Source: Phyllobacterium myrsinacearum
GTDB lineage: Bacteria > Pseudomonadota > Alphaproteobacteria > Rhizobiales > Rhizobiaceae
Assembly: GCF_014138285.1 (NCBI RefSeq)
Contig: NZ_JACGXN010000002.1
Location: 124,001-188,000 of the forward strand
Direction: 5' to 3'
Length of the DNA stretch: 64,000 nucleotides
The translations under genes and the position numbers were made by a program. Below the pieces are notes generated by a model. That model saw only the letters and a program-made list of their open reading frames with translations, did not search any database and had not been told where the DNA came from. Of the stretch, positions 52,464 to 61,953 are shown one piece after another (within the stretch, counting starts at the first letter, position 1; each line of letters begins with the position of its first letter).

Positions 52464-53159
52464 CTATATCAGATCAACGCCGAGCGATTCACGCAGATGC
52501 CTCTGGCCATTGGGCGTCACTGACACTGCGCGCGTGCCTTCAACGCGCCGGATCCAGCCCTTGTCGAAACAGTGATTGCACAATGCAGCACCTATGGCGC
52601 CAGCCAGATGCGGGCGCCGTTCGCTCCAGTCGAGGCAGGGGCGGCACAGAATGCGGCCTTTCTTCTGATTGATCGAGCCCACATCTATTCCCAGCCTGTC
52701 GAAGAGCGACATGCCCGTATCTGTCAGTTCGCCCGCATCGCGTCCCAGCTCCAGATGTCCGGCCCCGACAAGGGCATCGGCAATCGACACACCCAGCTTT
52801 CCCGCCAGATGATCATAACAGGTGCGCCCTGCCCGCAATGCCGCGTCGCGCGGCCCCGTGCGGACCGTCTTGCCGCCGGTGACGGGTGTTGCGATCTGCA
52901 TGATGCTTTCGATCATCTGCGCCACGGCAGGTGATGCCAGGCGATGATAACGGTGTCTGCCCTGTTTCTCCACCTGCAGAAGCCCGGCCTCCGTCATACG
53001 CATCAGATGGCTGCTGGCCGTCTGCGCCGTGATCCCGGCAAGGTGCGCCAGCTCGCCCGCTGTCAAAGCGCGGCCATCCATAAGGCCGGTCAGCATGCTG
53101 GCGCGGCCGGGATCTCCAGCCAGCGCGGCGATTTCGGCAAATCTTGCGTTGTTCGACAT
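52464..53159 (-). CDS. ArsR-family transcriptional regulator
   Basis: The N-terminal 90 residues form an ArsR winged helix: ALAGDPGRASMLTGLMDGRA, ELAHLAGITAQTASSHLMRM and GLLQVEKQGRHRYHRLAS. The C-terminal 140 residues form an extra domain with AGRTCYDHLAGKLGVSIAD and ILCRPCLDWSERRPHLAGAIG, carrying three to four cysteines, known in a subgroup of long ArsR regulators. The effector is unknown. The start is the ATG at 53159 (MSNNARFAE) with GGAAG upstream. It lies just downstream of cckA on the same strand. Confidence 0.85.
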   Translation of the reverse strand: MSNNARFAEIAALAGDPGRASMLTGLMDGRALTAGELAHLAGITAQTASSHLMRMTEAGLLQVEKQGRHRYHRLASPAVAQMIESIMQIATPVTGGKTVRTGPRDAALRAGRTCYDHLAGKLGVSIADALVGAGHLELGRDAGELTDTGMSLFDRLGIDVGSINQKKGRILCRPCLDWSERRPHLAGAIGAALCNHCFDKGWIRRVEGTRAVSVTPNGQRHLRESLGVDLI

Positions 53160-53246
53160 GACATTCTTCCGTGGCTGCTTCTGAGCCAATACTGGCGCAT
53201 CCACGCCAAGGATGCTTCGAAAACGCTCGAAGTATCAAGGCGCCCC

Positions 53247-55835
53247 TTATTCGCTTTCCAGCATTTCCTTCACCGAAGTCGCCAGCTGTTTCAGCGAGAA
53301 CGGTTTTGGCAGGAAGCCGAACTTGGCATCTTCCGGCAGGTTGCGTGCAAAGGCGTCTTCCGCATAACCGGACACGAAGATGAACTTGATATCCCCGTAT
53401 TCCTTGCGCAGTTCGCGCAGGAGTGTCGGACCGTCCATCTCTGGCATGACCACGTCGGAAACAATGATATCGACCTTGCCCTCGAGTTCCTTCATGACCT
53501 CAAGCGCTTCGACGCCGCTGGAAGCCTCATGCACCGTATAGCCGCGCGATTGCAGCGCCCGAACGCCGCCCATGCGCACCGCATCCTCATCCTCGACGAG
53601 AAGAACCGTTGCGGAACCTGAAAGATCAGTAGCCTTCTCGGCCTTCTTTTCCTTCTTCGGGGCTTCGACCGCAACAACTTCTCCAGCCTCGTTGAGAACA
53701 GGAGCTTCCACATGGCGCGGCAGGAAGATACGGAATGTCGTGCCCTTGCCGAGTTCGGATTCGCAATGGATCGAACCGCCGGTCTGCTTGATGATACCGT
53801 AGACCATGGAAAGGCCGAGGCCCGTGCCCTTGCCGACTTCCTTGGTGGTGAAGAAGGGCTCGAAAATCTTCTCGATGACCTCGGGCGGCATGCCCGTACC
53901 GCTGTCCTGCACCTCGACCAGCACATAGTCGCCCGGCATGAGATCACGGTAGTTGAGCGCTGCGCTTTCGCTCTCGCCGATATTGCGGGTGCGGATGATC
54001 AGATCGCCGCCCTCGGGCATGGCATCGCGCGCATTGACGGTCAGATTGACCACCACCTGCTCGAATTGGCCAAGATCGGCGCGCACGGGCCACAAATCCC
54101 GGCCGTGCTCGATCTTGAGGTTGACCTGTGTCCCCGCAAGCCGTGTCAGCAACATGCGCACATCGGCAATGACGTCGGTCAGGTCAAGCACCTCCGGACG
54201 CAGGGTCTGGCGCCGCGAGAACGCCAGAAGCTGCCGCACCAGCGATGCCGCGCGGTTGGCGTTCTGCTTGATGTTCATGATATCGGCAAAGGACGGATCG
54301 GAAGCCCGGTGATTGGTCAACAGAAGATCAGACGACATGATGATTGCGGTCAGGACGTTGTTGAAGTCATGCGCTATACCACCTGCAAGCTGACCAACGG
54401 CCTGCATCTTCTGGCTTTGAGCCATGGTGGCTTCGAGCGCTTTCTGCTCCGTGGTTTCCACAACGGAAACAATGGCCGCTTCCTCGGCGCCTTCTTCTGA
54501 TCCCGCATCGAAGACCGGACTGATATAGAATCGCAGGTGACGCTCCTCATGACCCGGAATAACCGTATCGACAGGCGATATTTCCGCCTTGCCTGCAAAG
54601 GCAGCGGCAAGCGCCCGGTCGAAAGCCTCCCTGTCGCGCTCGTGCACAACGGTTTCGAGCGGTGTCCTCCGGTCGATGGCATCACGATCCACCACAGGCG
54701 AGAACAGTCCCAGGAACCGCGCATTGGTGCGCAGGATTTTGCCGGACGCATCGACAGCTGCAATCGCCATGGATGCGGAATTGAAGAAGCGGGTGAACCG
54801 CACTTCAGCGGCGCGCAAGGCTGCGGAATTGTCTTCGCCCTCGGCGCGGTTGAGGACTATCGTGCGGGTCGGACCATGCTTGCCATCGCGCTGTGCCTGC
54901 ACGCGATGATAGAAGCGAACAGCGAGGCTTTGGCCGTTTGCCTTGGCCAGATCCAGATCGATCACCGTATTGCGGCTGGTGCCCGGCTCTGTCTTCACAG
55001 CATTGATCAGTGCCATGCCATTGCCGGCAACGATGTCACGTACAGTCATCGAGCCCGGCGTGAACTTGGTCAGATCGACTCCAAGCCATTCAGCCAGTGT
55101 CGCGTTGATATAGATGATACGCCCGTCGGGATCAGCCGAGAAGAAACCGGCCGGAGCGTGGTCGAGATGATCGATTGCTTCCTGAATATCCTGAAAATAA
55201 CGCTCCTGTTCGGCGCGTTCAGCGGAGATATCGGCAATCTGCCAGGCAAAAACCGGCGCGGTCTGACCCGGAATACCCGCAACGGCACGCGCTTTCACAC
55301 GGTACCAAGTGGGAACAGGCTCACGCGCCGGATCGAGTGGCCGTGACAGGCGCAGCTCCTCCTGGCCGGAAATACCATCCCTGACCGCATTGGCCAGCCG
55401 GTAAATGGGATCGGACGCGGCGCTTTCGCTGGACAATATATGCTCGATTGCCCGGACGTCGTTGGAATTGGTCACGCCGGTCAGCTGGGCATAGGCCCGG
55501 TTGGCGTAAACGATGCGGCCCTTCTGGTCCGTAACGACGGTTCCCTCGGGAAATGTATCGACAAAAGCGCGTGTCAGCTCATCGCTCGTCCCGCGCGGGG
55601 TAAACTGTATGACGTTGATGGCGGAGCCGAAGAGATAGAACACGCCGGTCATGGCCAGTGTGCCAAGAAGCCCCAGCAGGAACTGCTGCCCCAGCTGGTC
55701 GCGGTAGATGAAATAAAGGATGGAAACACCGACCAGCAGCACACCAAGGATGACAAGACGCAAAGCGGCTTTGGTCGACTTGGTATTGGCGATGATCGGC
55801 TCTGGATAAAGATCGTTGTGCGTCTCTTGAGACAT
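53247..55835 (-). CDS. cckA: Cell-cycle hybrid histidine kinase CckA
   Basis: The 862-aa protein has two membrane segments ([18 protein letters not shown] and [18 protein letters not shown]), three PAS-like regions between residues 85 and 440, a HisKA domain with the phospho-accepting His near 489 in [13 protein letters not shown], an HATPase domain ([19 protein letters not shown]), and a receiver with Asp near 794 in [15 protein letters not shown]. This order is that of CckA, which phosphorylates CtrA through ChpT to control the alphaproteobacterial cell cycle. The start is the ATG at 55835; upstream extension is not supported. Confidence 0.94.
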   Translation of the reverse strand: MSQETHNDLYPEPIIANTKSTKAALRLVILGVLLVGVSILYFIYRDQLGQQFLLGLLGTLAMTGVFYLFGSAINVIQFTPRGTSDELTRAFVDTFPEGTVVTDQKGRIVYANRAYAQLTGVTNSNDVRAIEHILSSESAASDPIYRLANAVRDGISGQEELRLSRPLDPAREPVPTWYRVKARAVAGIPGQTAPVFAWQIADISAERAEQERYFQDIQEAIDHLDHAPAGFFSADPDGRIIYINATLAEWLGVDLTKFTPGSMTVRDIVAGNGMALINAVKTEPGTSRNTVIDLDLAKANGQSLAVRFYHRVQAQRDGKHGPTRTIVLNRAEGEDNSAALRAAEVRFTRFFNSASMAIAAVDASGKILRTNARFLGLFSPVVDRDAIDRRTPLETVVHERDREAFDRALAAAFAGKAEISPVDTVIPGHEERHLRFYISPVFDAGSEEGAEEAAIVSVVETTEQKALEATMAQSQKMQAVGQLAGGIAHDFNNVLTAIIMSSDLLLTNHRASDPSFADIMNIKQNANRAASLVRQLLAFSRRQTLRPEVLDLTDVIADVRMLLTRLAGTQVNLKIEHGRDLWPVRADLGQFEQVVVNLTVNARDAMPEGGDLIIRTRNIGESESAALNYRDLMPGDYVLVEVQDSGTGMPPEVIEKIFEPFFTTKEVGKGTGLGLSMVYGIIKQTGGSIHCESELGKGTTFRIFLPRHVEAPVLNEAGEVVAVEAPKKEKKAEKATDLSGSATVLLVEDEDAVRMGGVRALQSRGYTVHEASSGVEALEVMKELEGKVDIIVSDVVMPEMDGPTLLRELRKEYGDIKFIFVSGYAEDAFARNLPEDAKFGFLPKPFSLKQLATSVKEMLESE

Positions 55836-56172
55836 TCGTCTCAAACCCCTTCTTTTCATCGCGGAAGCTGCCCGGGCAGGCCACAATATTCTGAACCGGC
55901 TGAAATCCGTATGACCAATGCCGGTTCCGATTCGTTTGGAACATATCTTTGATGCCGTATAAACCCCAAGCGTGCAGAAGTGACTATTATTCCACGATTT
56001 CGCGAAGCAATTGCGCCGCGCGATTGATCCAAGGGAACCATTCGCGCCTGGCTGCGTATGCATCAGGGTTGCAGCAGGCAAAAGCTCGCACTACTGTCGC
56101 ACGAAATAATACTCCGGGTTCCATGTCGGGGGACGTGCGTTTTGGACCGGAGTTTGTAAAGGAGAGTTCGTC
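55836..56172. other. Divergent promoter region of cckA and fliO-like gene
   Basis: This 337-bp gap between divergent genes holds no supported gene. I saw no clear promoter, CtrA-type TTAA-N7-TTAA box or terminator in it. The apparent long extension of the cckA frame into it has no protein-family support. Confidence 0.5.
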
Positions 56173-57264
56173 ATGAATAATTGGCTGGCCGGTATTGTCG
56201 GCGAAACTGCGGCCCCGATCGTCGGGTTCGTCCTGCTTTTCGCGTTGGTCATTGTCCTGTTGTTGCTGGTCTTTGCGGTTCTGCGTCGGGTAACCGGCGG
56301 TACCTTCGTGTCAGGCGGACGCAACAGGCAGGTACGCCTGTCCGTCACCGATGCCGCAGCTGTCGATAATCGTCGCCGCCTCGTTCTGGTGCGCCGCGAC
56401 GATGTCGAACATTTGATCCTGATCGGCGGCCCCAGCGATGTGGTCATCGAGCAGAACATCCGGCAATTCGCCAAGCCGCAGTCGCGGGTCGAACCTGCAG
56501 CCACGGTTGTGCCTGTTGATGCGGAGACAAAAGCGGAGGCAAAGCCGGTCGAGGCGCCCCGCTTGCCGCCAGCAGCTCCAAGCCGTATTTCACCACCCGT
56601 TGCTCCCGTCGCCCGACCCACAACCGTGCCTGCACAGGCAGCACCGCACATTCCCATTCGCCCAGCGTCGGCTCCTGCCCAGTCCCAGGCACCCGCACGG
56701 GAAACACCACAGCCTGAATCTCAGCGCCCCGCTGCTGCGCCGGCCCCGCTGCCGCCGGTTCCGCCCATGCAGCCTATCCCGCCCGTCGTCGCCGCAGCAA
56801 CCGAGTTCACGGCGCAACCAGCACCAGCGGTAAAGCAACAGGTTGAGACTTCCAATCTGGATGCACCACAGAGGGACAACGGCTGGCAGCGCACGGCGGC
56901 ACCTTCGTTTGGCTCGACCCAGCGCAGTGAACCGCACATAGATGCCCTTCCCCATTTCGAAGAAACGCATCCGGAACCGGCCCCGCCCGTTGAAACCAGA
57001 ACCACGACGGCTGCAGCTTTTCCATTCTCCGTGCAGAACCTGAAGCCCGCGCAAGACGAGTCATCGCTGGATTTGCTTGGACCAGCCAAACAGGAAGAGC
57101 CGGAGATTAATCTTGCTGACATCGACTTTGACGATGCGTTTGAATCCGATCTGAAAGGCGAACTGCATGTCACGCCTGATGAGGAAGTCCGCAAGGAGTC
57201 CGGCAACATCGAGGATGAAATGGAGCGCCTGCTTGGTGATCTCTCCAAGCCCGAGAAACGCTGA
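56173..57264 (+). CDS. FliO-like flagellar biosynthesis protein with long Pro-rich tail
   Basis: Residues 1-100 resemble FliO: one membrane segment (IVGFVLLFALVIVLLLLVFA) then RQVRLSVTDAAAVDNRRRLVL, VRRDDVEHLILIGGPSDVVIE. FliO helps assemble the flagellar export gate. Residues 110-280 are low-complexity and rich in Pro, Ala and Gln. The C-terminal 80 residues are acidic, with PEINLADIDFDDAFESDLKG and EDEMERLLGDLSKP. The gene lies next to cckA and away from any other flagellar gene. GGAG is seven bases before the ATG. Confidence 0.78.
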   Translation: MNNWLAGIVGETAAPIVGFVLLFALVIVLLLLVFAVLRRVTGGTFVSGGRNRQVRLSVTDAAAVDNRRRLVLVRRDDVEHLILIGGPSDVVIEQNIRQFAKPQSRVEPAATVVPVDAETKAEAKPVEAPRLPPAAPSRISPPVAPVARPTTVPAQAAPHIPIRPASAPAQSQAPARETPQPESQRPAAAPAPLPPVPPMQPIPPVVAAATEFTAQPAPAVKQQVETSNLDAPQRDNGWQRTAAPSFGSTQRSEPHIDALPHFEETHPEPAPPVETRTTTAAAFPFSVQNLKPAQDESSLDLLGPAKQEEPEINLADIDFDDAFESDLKGELHVTPDEEVRKESGNIEDEMERLLGDLSKPEKR

Positions 57265-57287
57265 TCGGCAGCCCAACTGCTGAAAAC

Positions 57288-57315
57288 AAAAAAGCCCGGA
57301 ATATCCGGGCTTTTT
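57288..57315. terminator. Bidirectional terminator between fliO-like gene and dksA
   Basis: AAAAAAGCCCGGA-ATA-TCCGGGCTTTTT is symmetrical, with A and T runs on both flanks, and lies between two convergent genes. Confidence 0.88.
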
Positions 57316-57337
57316 CATTAGGGTCATTGAGATCACA

Positions 57338-57754
57338 TTAATCGTCGCGGTAGACTTTCTCGCGTCGTTCGTGACGTTCCTGCGCCTCAATGGAAAGTGT
57401 AGCAATCGGCCGTGCATCCAGACGCTTCAAACTGATTGGATCACCGGTCTCCTCGCAAAACCCGTATGTTCCGTCATCGATGCGCTGCAAGGCTGCATCA
57501 ATCTTTGAGATCAGTTTGCGCTGCCGGTCACGCGCCCGCAACTCGATCGCACGGTCAGTTTCTGACGATGCACGATCAGCGATATCTGGCAGGTTCGCAT
57601 TTTCCTGCTGCAGGATCTCAAGCGTTTCGCGCGCCTCCCGCAGAATGTCATTCTTCCAGTTGATTAGTTTTTCACGAAAGTAGGATTTCTGCCGATCACT
57701 CATGAAAGGCTCGTCATCCGTGGGCTTATAGTCAAGATCGATAAGTTTATTCAT
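57338..57754 (-). CDS. dksA: RNA polymerase-binding transcription factor DksA (zinc-less type)
   Basis: The 138-aa protein has the coiled-coil region (QKSYFREKLINWKNDILREA to LRARDRQRKLISKIDAALQ) and C-terminal GTYGFCEETGDPISLKRLDARPIATLSIEAQERHE. DksA works with ppGpp at the RNA polymerase secondary channel. Of the four zinc-finger positions only the first is Cys (pattern C-T-A-A), a variant known in alphaproteobacteria that works without zinc. The start at ATG 57754 gives MNKLIDLDYKP as expected. Confidence 0.93.
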   Translation of the reverse strand: MNKLIDLDYKPTDDEPFMSDRQKSYFREKLINWKNDILREARETLEILQQENANLPDIADRASSETDRAIELRARDRQRKLISKIDAALQRIDDGTYGFCEETGDPISLKRLDARPIATLSIEAQERHERREKVYRDD

Positions 57755-58149
57755 CTTTGAATCACCCTGCACCTATGAGACGCGAGGAGGCCTATATAGG
57801 TCGTGTCACAAGGCCGCACAACTGCAAAACGACAAGCGGTTGCCGGATTCGAATAACGTCATTTTGCTTAAAAAACCGGCAAATAATTTGCCAAATACAG
57901 CCCCTTTGAATGCAAAAATGCAGAAATTGAGCCAAAATCACCCCTAATCCGCTGTTTTGGTGCTTCGAACCGACTGACGCAATCTGGCTATTGCCTTACA
58001 GAAATGCAGGTCGCTCATAATTAGAACAGCTCGGTTTTGCACAATTATTTGAGAATTGCGTCATTTGTCGCAGAGGTTTATCCATTATTTGTGTCCTAAA
58101 AGAAACAATGACACCTTATCTGGCATTGCCATAATCTTGGAGTTTAGAG
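57755..58149. other. Long divergent spacer between dksA and sixA
   Basis: No gene is supported in 395 bases, and the stretch is AT-richer than its surroundings. Two inverted repeats stand out: GGCAAA-TAA-TTTGCC at 57878-57892 and CAATT-ATTTGAG-AATTG near 58041-58057. Either could be an operator; no promoter could be assigned with confidence. Confidence 0.45.
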
Positions 58150-58665
58150 ATGAGCCAGGTCTATTTACTCCGACATGCCAAAGCAGTCTGGCCATCACCT
58201 GGTCAGAAAGACTTCGACAGAGCGCTGGATTCTGCCGGTATTGAATCGGCAACTGTGCTTGGCGAAGAAATGAAACGGGCCGGGCTGCAGCCCGACGTCG
58301 TCATCTGCTCGACGGCCGTGCGAGCCCGCCAGACGCTGGAACATATCGGCGTAAAGCCGCCATTCATTCTGGAAACGCTGGAAAAACTCTACTCGGGCAC
58401 GGCAGACAATTATCTGACGGCAATCCGCATGGCGGGTCTTGAGCATGAAAATGCCAGCTCCGTCATGCTTGTCGGCCACAACCCTATGATGGAAGATGTG
58501 GCCATGGCTCTTGCCGGGCGCGGAGACCCGCCTGCCCATCCCGTCTTTGCCGCCGGTTTTCCGACCGCTGGTCTTGCCGTGATCAATTTCGACCGGCCAT
58601 TGGCAGAGATTCGTCCCGGAACCGGTACGTTGTCGACGTTCCTTTCGCCTTCCGAACATCTCTGA
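58150..58665 (+). CDS. SixA-type histidine phosphatase
   Basis: A histidine phosphatase superfamily (branch 1) protein of 171 aa. The catalytic motif VYLLRHAKAVWPSPGQKD is at the N-terminus. VVICSTAVRARQTLEH holds the second arginine, and SVMLVGHNPMMEDVAMALAG carries the conserved GHN histidine. SixA enzymes remove phosphate from phosphohistidine in phosphotransfer proteins. No phosphorelay partner is adjacent. The downstream ycjX gene is in the same orientation. Confidence 0.87.
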   Translation: MSQVYLLRHAKAVWPSPGQKDFDRALDSAGIESATVLGEEMKRAGLQPDVVICSTAVRARQTLEHIGVKPPFILETLEKLYSGTADNYLTAIRMAGLEHENASSVMLVGHNPMMEDVAMALAGRGDPPAHPVFAAGFPTAGLAVINFDRPLAEIRPGTGTLSTFLSPSEHL

Positions 58666-58752
58666 AAAAAGCCAGGTTCTTGTCATTAAACGCGTGGCCC
58701 CTATATCCGGGCCATAATCTGGATTGGCAACAGGGCGAAAGCGCAGGACGAT

Positions 58753-60216
58753 TTGGGAACACTGACAACACTGACCGACGAAGCGAAGATCGCGCTGGAT
58801 ACCCTGGCAGATCGCACCACTGCGTTGGTTTCCCCATCGCTGCGGCTTGGCGTGACCGGTCTTTCCAGGGCGGGAAAGACCGTTTTCATCACCGCACTGG
58901 TGCACAATCTCATCCATGGCGGCCGCCTGCCCTTGTTCGAGGCGCAGAAGTCCGGCCGCATCGCCAAGGCCTATCTGGAAGAGCAGCCCGACGATGCAGT
59001 GCCGCGGTTCCAGTATGAGGATCATCTGAAAGCCCTCATTGAAGACCGTATCTGGCCGGATTCCACCCGGGCTATTTCAGAACTGCGCCTCACAATCGAG
59101 TACGAATCCGCCTCGATGTGGAACCGTATGTTCTCAGGCGGCAAACTTTCCGTTGATATTGTCGATTATCCCGGGGAATGGCTGCTGGATCTGCCTCTGC
59201 TCAACAAGTCCTTTGCCGAATTCTCCAAGGACTCCTTCGAACTCGCCCGGCTTGAAAACCGTCACGAACTGGCAAGCGAATGGCTTGCTGAGGCGGACAG
59301 TGTCAGTCCCGACGCACAGGCGGACGAGATCACGGCGCAGCGGCTTGCCCGTAGTTTCACCGGCTATCTCAAAGCAGGAAAGGCTGACGAGCGCGCACTG
59401 TCAACACTGCCCCCCGGCCGCTTTCTGATGCCCGGTGATCTCGATGGTTCGCCTGCCCTCACTTTTGCGCCTCTGCCTAACCTCGGCACGGGCAAACACC
59501 GCGCGGGCTCCTTGGCAGCCATGATGGAGCGCCGCTACGAGGCCTACAAAACCCACGTGGTCAAACCCTTCTTCCGCGAACACATCGCCCGGCTTGACCG
59601 CCAAATCGTGCTTGTCGATGCCATGCAGGCGATGAATGCCGGAACATCAGCCATTGCCGATCTCGAACGTGCCTTGACTGAAATCTTGTCATGCTTCCGG
59701 CCCGGCAGTACGAATTTTCTCACCGGCCTCGTTCAGAGACGCATCAGCCGTATCCTCATTGCGGCAACGAAAGCCGATCATCTGCACCATGAGAGTCATG
59801 ACAGACTGCAGGCCATCGTCCGCCGCCTGGTCGATCGCGCCGTCAGCCGCGCCGATTTTTCCGGTGCGAATGTCGATGTGCTTGCTATGGCAGCCGTTCG
59901 CACCACCCGTGAAGCAACGGTGACTCAAGGCAAGGAAATCCTGCCCGTCATCGTCGGAACGCCGCTCAAAGGCGAAACGATCGACGGAGAACGCTTTGAC
60001 GGGAAGACGGAAACAGCCATATTTCCCGGTGACTTACCGCTAAAACCGGATTCAATTTTCGAGGAACCGGAATCAGTTTCTGAAGACCCGGCCATTCGCT
60101 TTGTCAGGTTCCGGCCGCCAAGCCTCGAAAAGACCGCAGAAGGGTTTACATTGTCGCTGCCGCACATCCGGCTTGACCGCGCGCTTCAGTTCCTGATCGG
60201 AGATCGTCTCGCATGA
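58753..60216 (+). CDS. YcjX family P-loop protein
   Basis: At 487 aa this matches the YcjX/DUF463 family (PF04317): VTGLSRAGKTVFITALVHNL contains the Walker A, followed by GKLSVDIVDYPGEWLLDLPLL in the Walker B region, RRYEAYKTHVVKPFFREH and ILIAATKADHLHHE near a G4-like motif. In Escherichia coli ycjX and ycjF are stress-induced and adjacent, as here. The start is a TTG at 58753 with AGGA upstream. Its stop overlaps the ycjF start by 4 bp. Confidence 0.87.
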   Translation: MGTLTTLTDEAKIALDTLADRTTALVSPSLRLGVTGLSRAGKTVFITALVHNLIHGGRLPLFEAQKSGRIAKAYLEEQPDDAVPRFQYEDHLKALIEDRIWPDSTRAISELRLTIEYESASMWNRMFSGGKLSVDIVDYPGEWLLDLPLLNKSFAEFSKDSFELARLENRHELASEWLAEADSVSPDAQADEITAQRLARSFTGYLKAGKADERALSTLPPGRFLMPGDLDGSPALTFAPLPNLGTGKHRAGSLAAMMERRYEAYKTHVVKPFFREHIARLDRQIVLVDAMQAMNAGTSAIADLERALTEILSCFRPGSTNFLTGLVQRRISRILIAATKADHLHHESHDRLQAIVRRLVDRAVSRADFSGANVDVLAMAAVRTTREATVTQGKEILPVIVGTPLKGETIDGERFDGKTETAIFPGDLPLKPDSIFEEPESVSEDPAIRFVRFRPPSLEKTAEGFTLSLPHIRLDRALQFLIGDRLA

Positions 60217-61310
60217 CCGGCAGCAACCCACGCAGACCCGCAGCCTTTCGCATTGATCCGCCCGAGCCAGACCAGCGCGCAAAAACTGAGACGCCCCAAA
60301 AGACCGTTTCGGTGCAACCCGAGAGCCGAAGGCCGAAGGCGATCAGGGATGTTGCCGTCATTACACCGGCAGCCGTTGACGTGTTTGATCTTGATCCGGC
60401 TGCCGCAAATGAACTCGACGCGCTCACCCCGCCCCCCGCCTTGCCGCGCAAGAAGCGTCTTTCCTTTGCTTCCGTGCTCACCGGCGCGTTGGGTGTGCTC
60501 GTATCACTGGCCGTCGGCCTTTGGGCTGACAATCTCATCCGCACCCTGTTTGACCGCGCACCCTGGCTCGGCTGGGTTGCACTTGCCGTTGGCGTTGTTG
60601 CCGCATTTTCACTTCTCGCCATTGTCATCCGTGAAGCGCTTGCCCTGCGCCGTCTTTCGTCCGTGCAATCCCTGCGCGATGAAGCCGCCAAGGCTGCCGC
60701 TGACAATGATGCACGGCAGGCCAAGGCAGCTGTGGCACGGCTTGTGACCATTGCCGAAACCATGCCGGCAACGGCCAAGGGCCGGGCCCTCCTGCACGAT
60801 TTGCGCGACGATGTGATCGACGGACGTGATCTCATCCGCCTGACGGAAACCGAATTGCTCCGCCCGCTGGACCGGCAGGCGCGCGAACTTATCCTCGCCG
60901 CATCGAAACGCGTATCGGTTGTTACCGCGGTCAGCCCGCGCGCTTTGGTCGATATTGGCTATGTCGTCTTCGAGTCGGCGCGACTGATCCGCCGCCTGTC
61001 GGAGCTCTATGGCGGGCGGCCCGGCACTCTCGGCTTCCTCAAGCTTACGCGCAATGTGATCGCCCATCTCGCTGTGACCGGCACTGTTGCCATGGGCGAC
61101 AGCATCATACAGCAACTCGTCGGCCATGGCCTTGCGGCCAAACTGTCCGCTCGTCTGGGCGAAGGCGTCATCAATGGCATGATGACCGCCCGTATCGGTA
61201 TTTCAGCAATGGATCTGGTCCGCCCTTTTCCGTTCAACGCGGAAAAGCGGCCGGGAATTGGCGATTTTATCGGGGATCTCGCCCGCATCGGCGGCACCAA
61301 AAAAGAATAA
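60213..61310 (+). CDS. YcjF/TIGR01620 family membrane protein
   Basis: The 365-aa protein has an N-terminal polar region, two hydrophobic segments (FASVLTGALGVLVSLAVGLW and LGWVALAVGVVAAFSLLAIV) and a C-terminal DUF697 domain with VTAVSPRALVDIGYVVFES and GDSIIQQLVGHGLAAKLSARLGEGVING. It pairs with YcjX, with which it shares a 4-bp overlap. The role is unknown beyond a likely membrane stress function. Confidence 0.85.
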   Translation: MTGSNPRRPAAFRIDPPEPDQRAKTETPQKTVSVQPESRRPKAIRDVAVITPAAVDVFDLDPAAANELDALTPPPALPRKKRLSFASVLTGALGVLVSLAVGLWADNLIRTLFDRAPWLGWVALAVGVVAAFSLLAIVIREALALRRLSSVQSLRDEAAKAAADNDARQAKAAVARLVTIAETMPATAKGRALLHDLRDDVIDGRDLIRLTETELLRPLDRQARELILAASKRVSVVTAVSPRALVDIGYVVFESARLIRRLSELYGGRPGTLGFLKLTRNVIAHLAVTGTVAMGDSIIQQLVGHGLAAKLSARLGEGVINGMMTARIGISAMDLVRPFPFNAEKRPGIGDFIGDLARIGGTKKE

Positions 61311-61416
61311 ACCTGTGGACGGGGTTGCAATTTCGGCAGGAATGGCAACCATCCGTTAACCATTCCAACCGATGATCGGTCATCGTCATTTCAATGATTT
61401 GTGCTGAGTATCCCTA

Positions 61417-61953
61417 ATGAAAACACGCGCAGCTGCCGCTACCCTGTCTTTGTTCGCCTGCGCGCTCTTCGCGTTTTCAGCACAAGCCAAGGATAAAGAC
61501 GCCGAATTCTTTCAGACCGTGGAAGGCCAATGGGTCGGCCCCGGCGAGATTGTTGCGGGCAAATACAAGGGCACAAAATTCACCTGCACCCTCGATGGTT
61601 CGACACCCGATGAGACAGCGGGCATGACGCTTGACGGCAATTGCCGCGTCGGCATTTTCAATCAGCCCATGAAAGCAACTATTGCGCGCAGCGGCGGCAC
61701 CTACAAAGGCACATTCCTCGACGGTGCGGCTGGCAAGGGCCTTGATATAACGGGCGGCAGCGTTGCGGGCGACCGTGTTGTCCTGAATATCACCCGCAAG
61801 CAGCTGACAGGCGCAATGCTGGCCAAATTCACCGGCGATAATATGCTGAATGTCACCATTTCCGTACGGCTCGAAGACACACTGATTCCGGTGGTCGGAA
61901 TGACGTTGAAGCGTGTGGATCCAACCGCCGTCAGCAGCATCGCCAAGAATTAA
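61417..61953 (+). CDS. Conserved hypothetical exported protein
   Basis: A signal peptide (MKTRAAAATLSLFACALFAFSAQA) leads a 154-residue mature domain of repeating short beta strands: EGQWVGPGEIVAGKYKGTKF, MTLDGNCRVGIFNQPMKATI and RSGGTYKGTFLDGAAGKG. The beta-rich pattern suggests a lipocalin-like or jelly-roll fold in the periplasm. I do not recognise a characterised family. Its stop overlaps the convergent folK gene by 4 bp, and its likely terminator is inside folK. Confidence 0.8.
   Translation: MKTRAAAATLSLFACALFAFSAQAKDKDAEFFQTVEGQWVGPGEIVAGKYKGTKFTCTLDGSTPDETAGMTLDGNCRVGIFNQPMKATIARSGGTYKGTFLDGAAGKGLDITGGSVAGDRVVLNITRKQLTGAMLAKFTGDNMLNVTISVRLEDTLIPVVGMTLKRVDPTAVSSIAKN

Noticed and set aside
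55836-56081. 82-residue N-terminal extension of CckA
   Set aside because: The extension is not hydrophobic in a signal-like manner, has no family support, and [13 protein letters not shown] at 55835 is the expected beginning.
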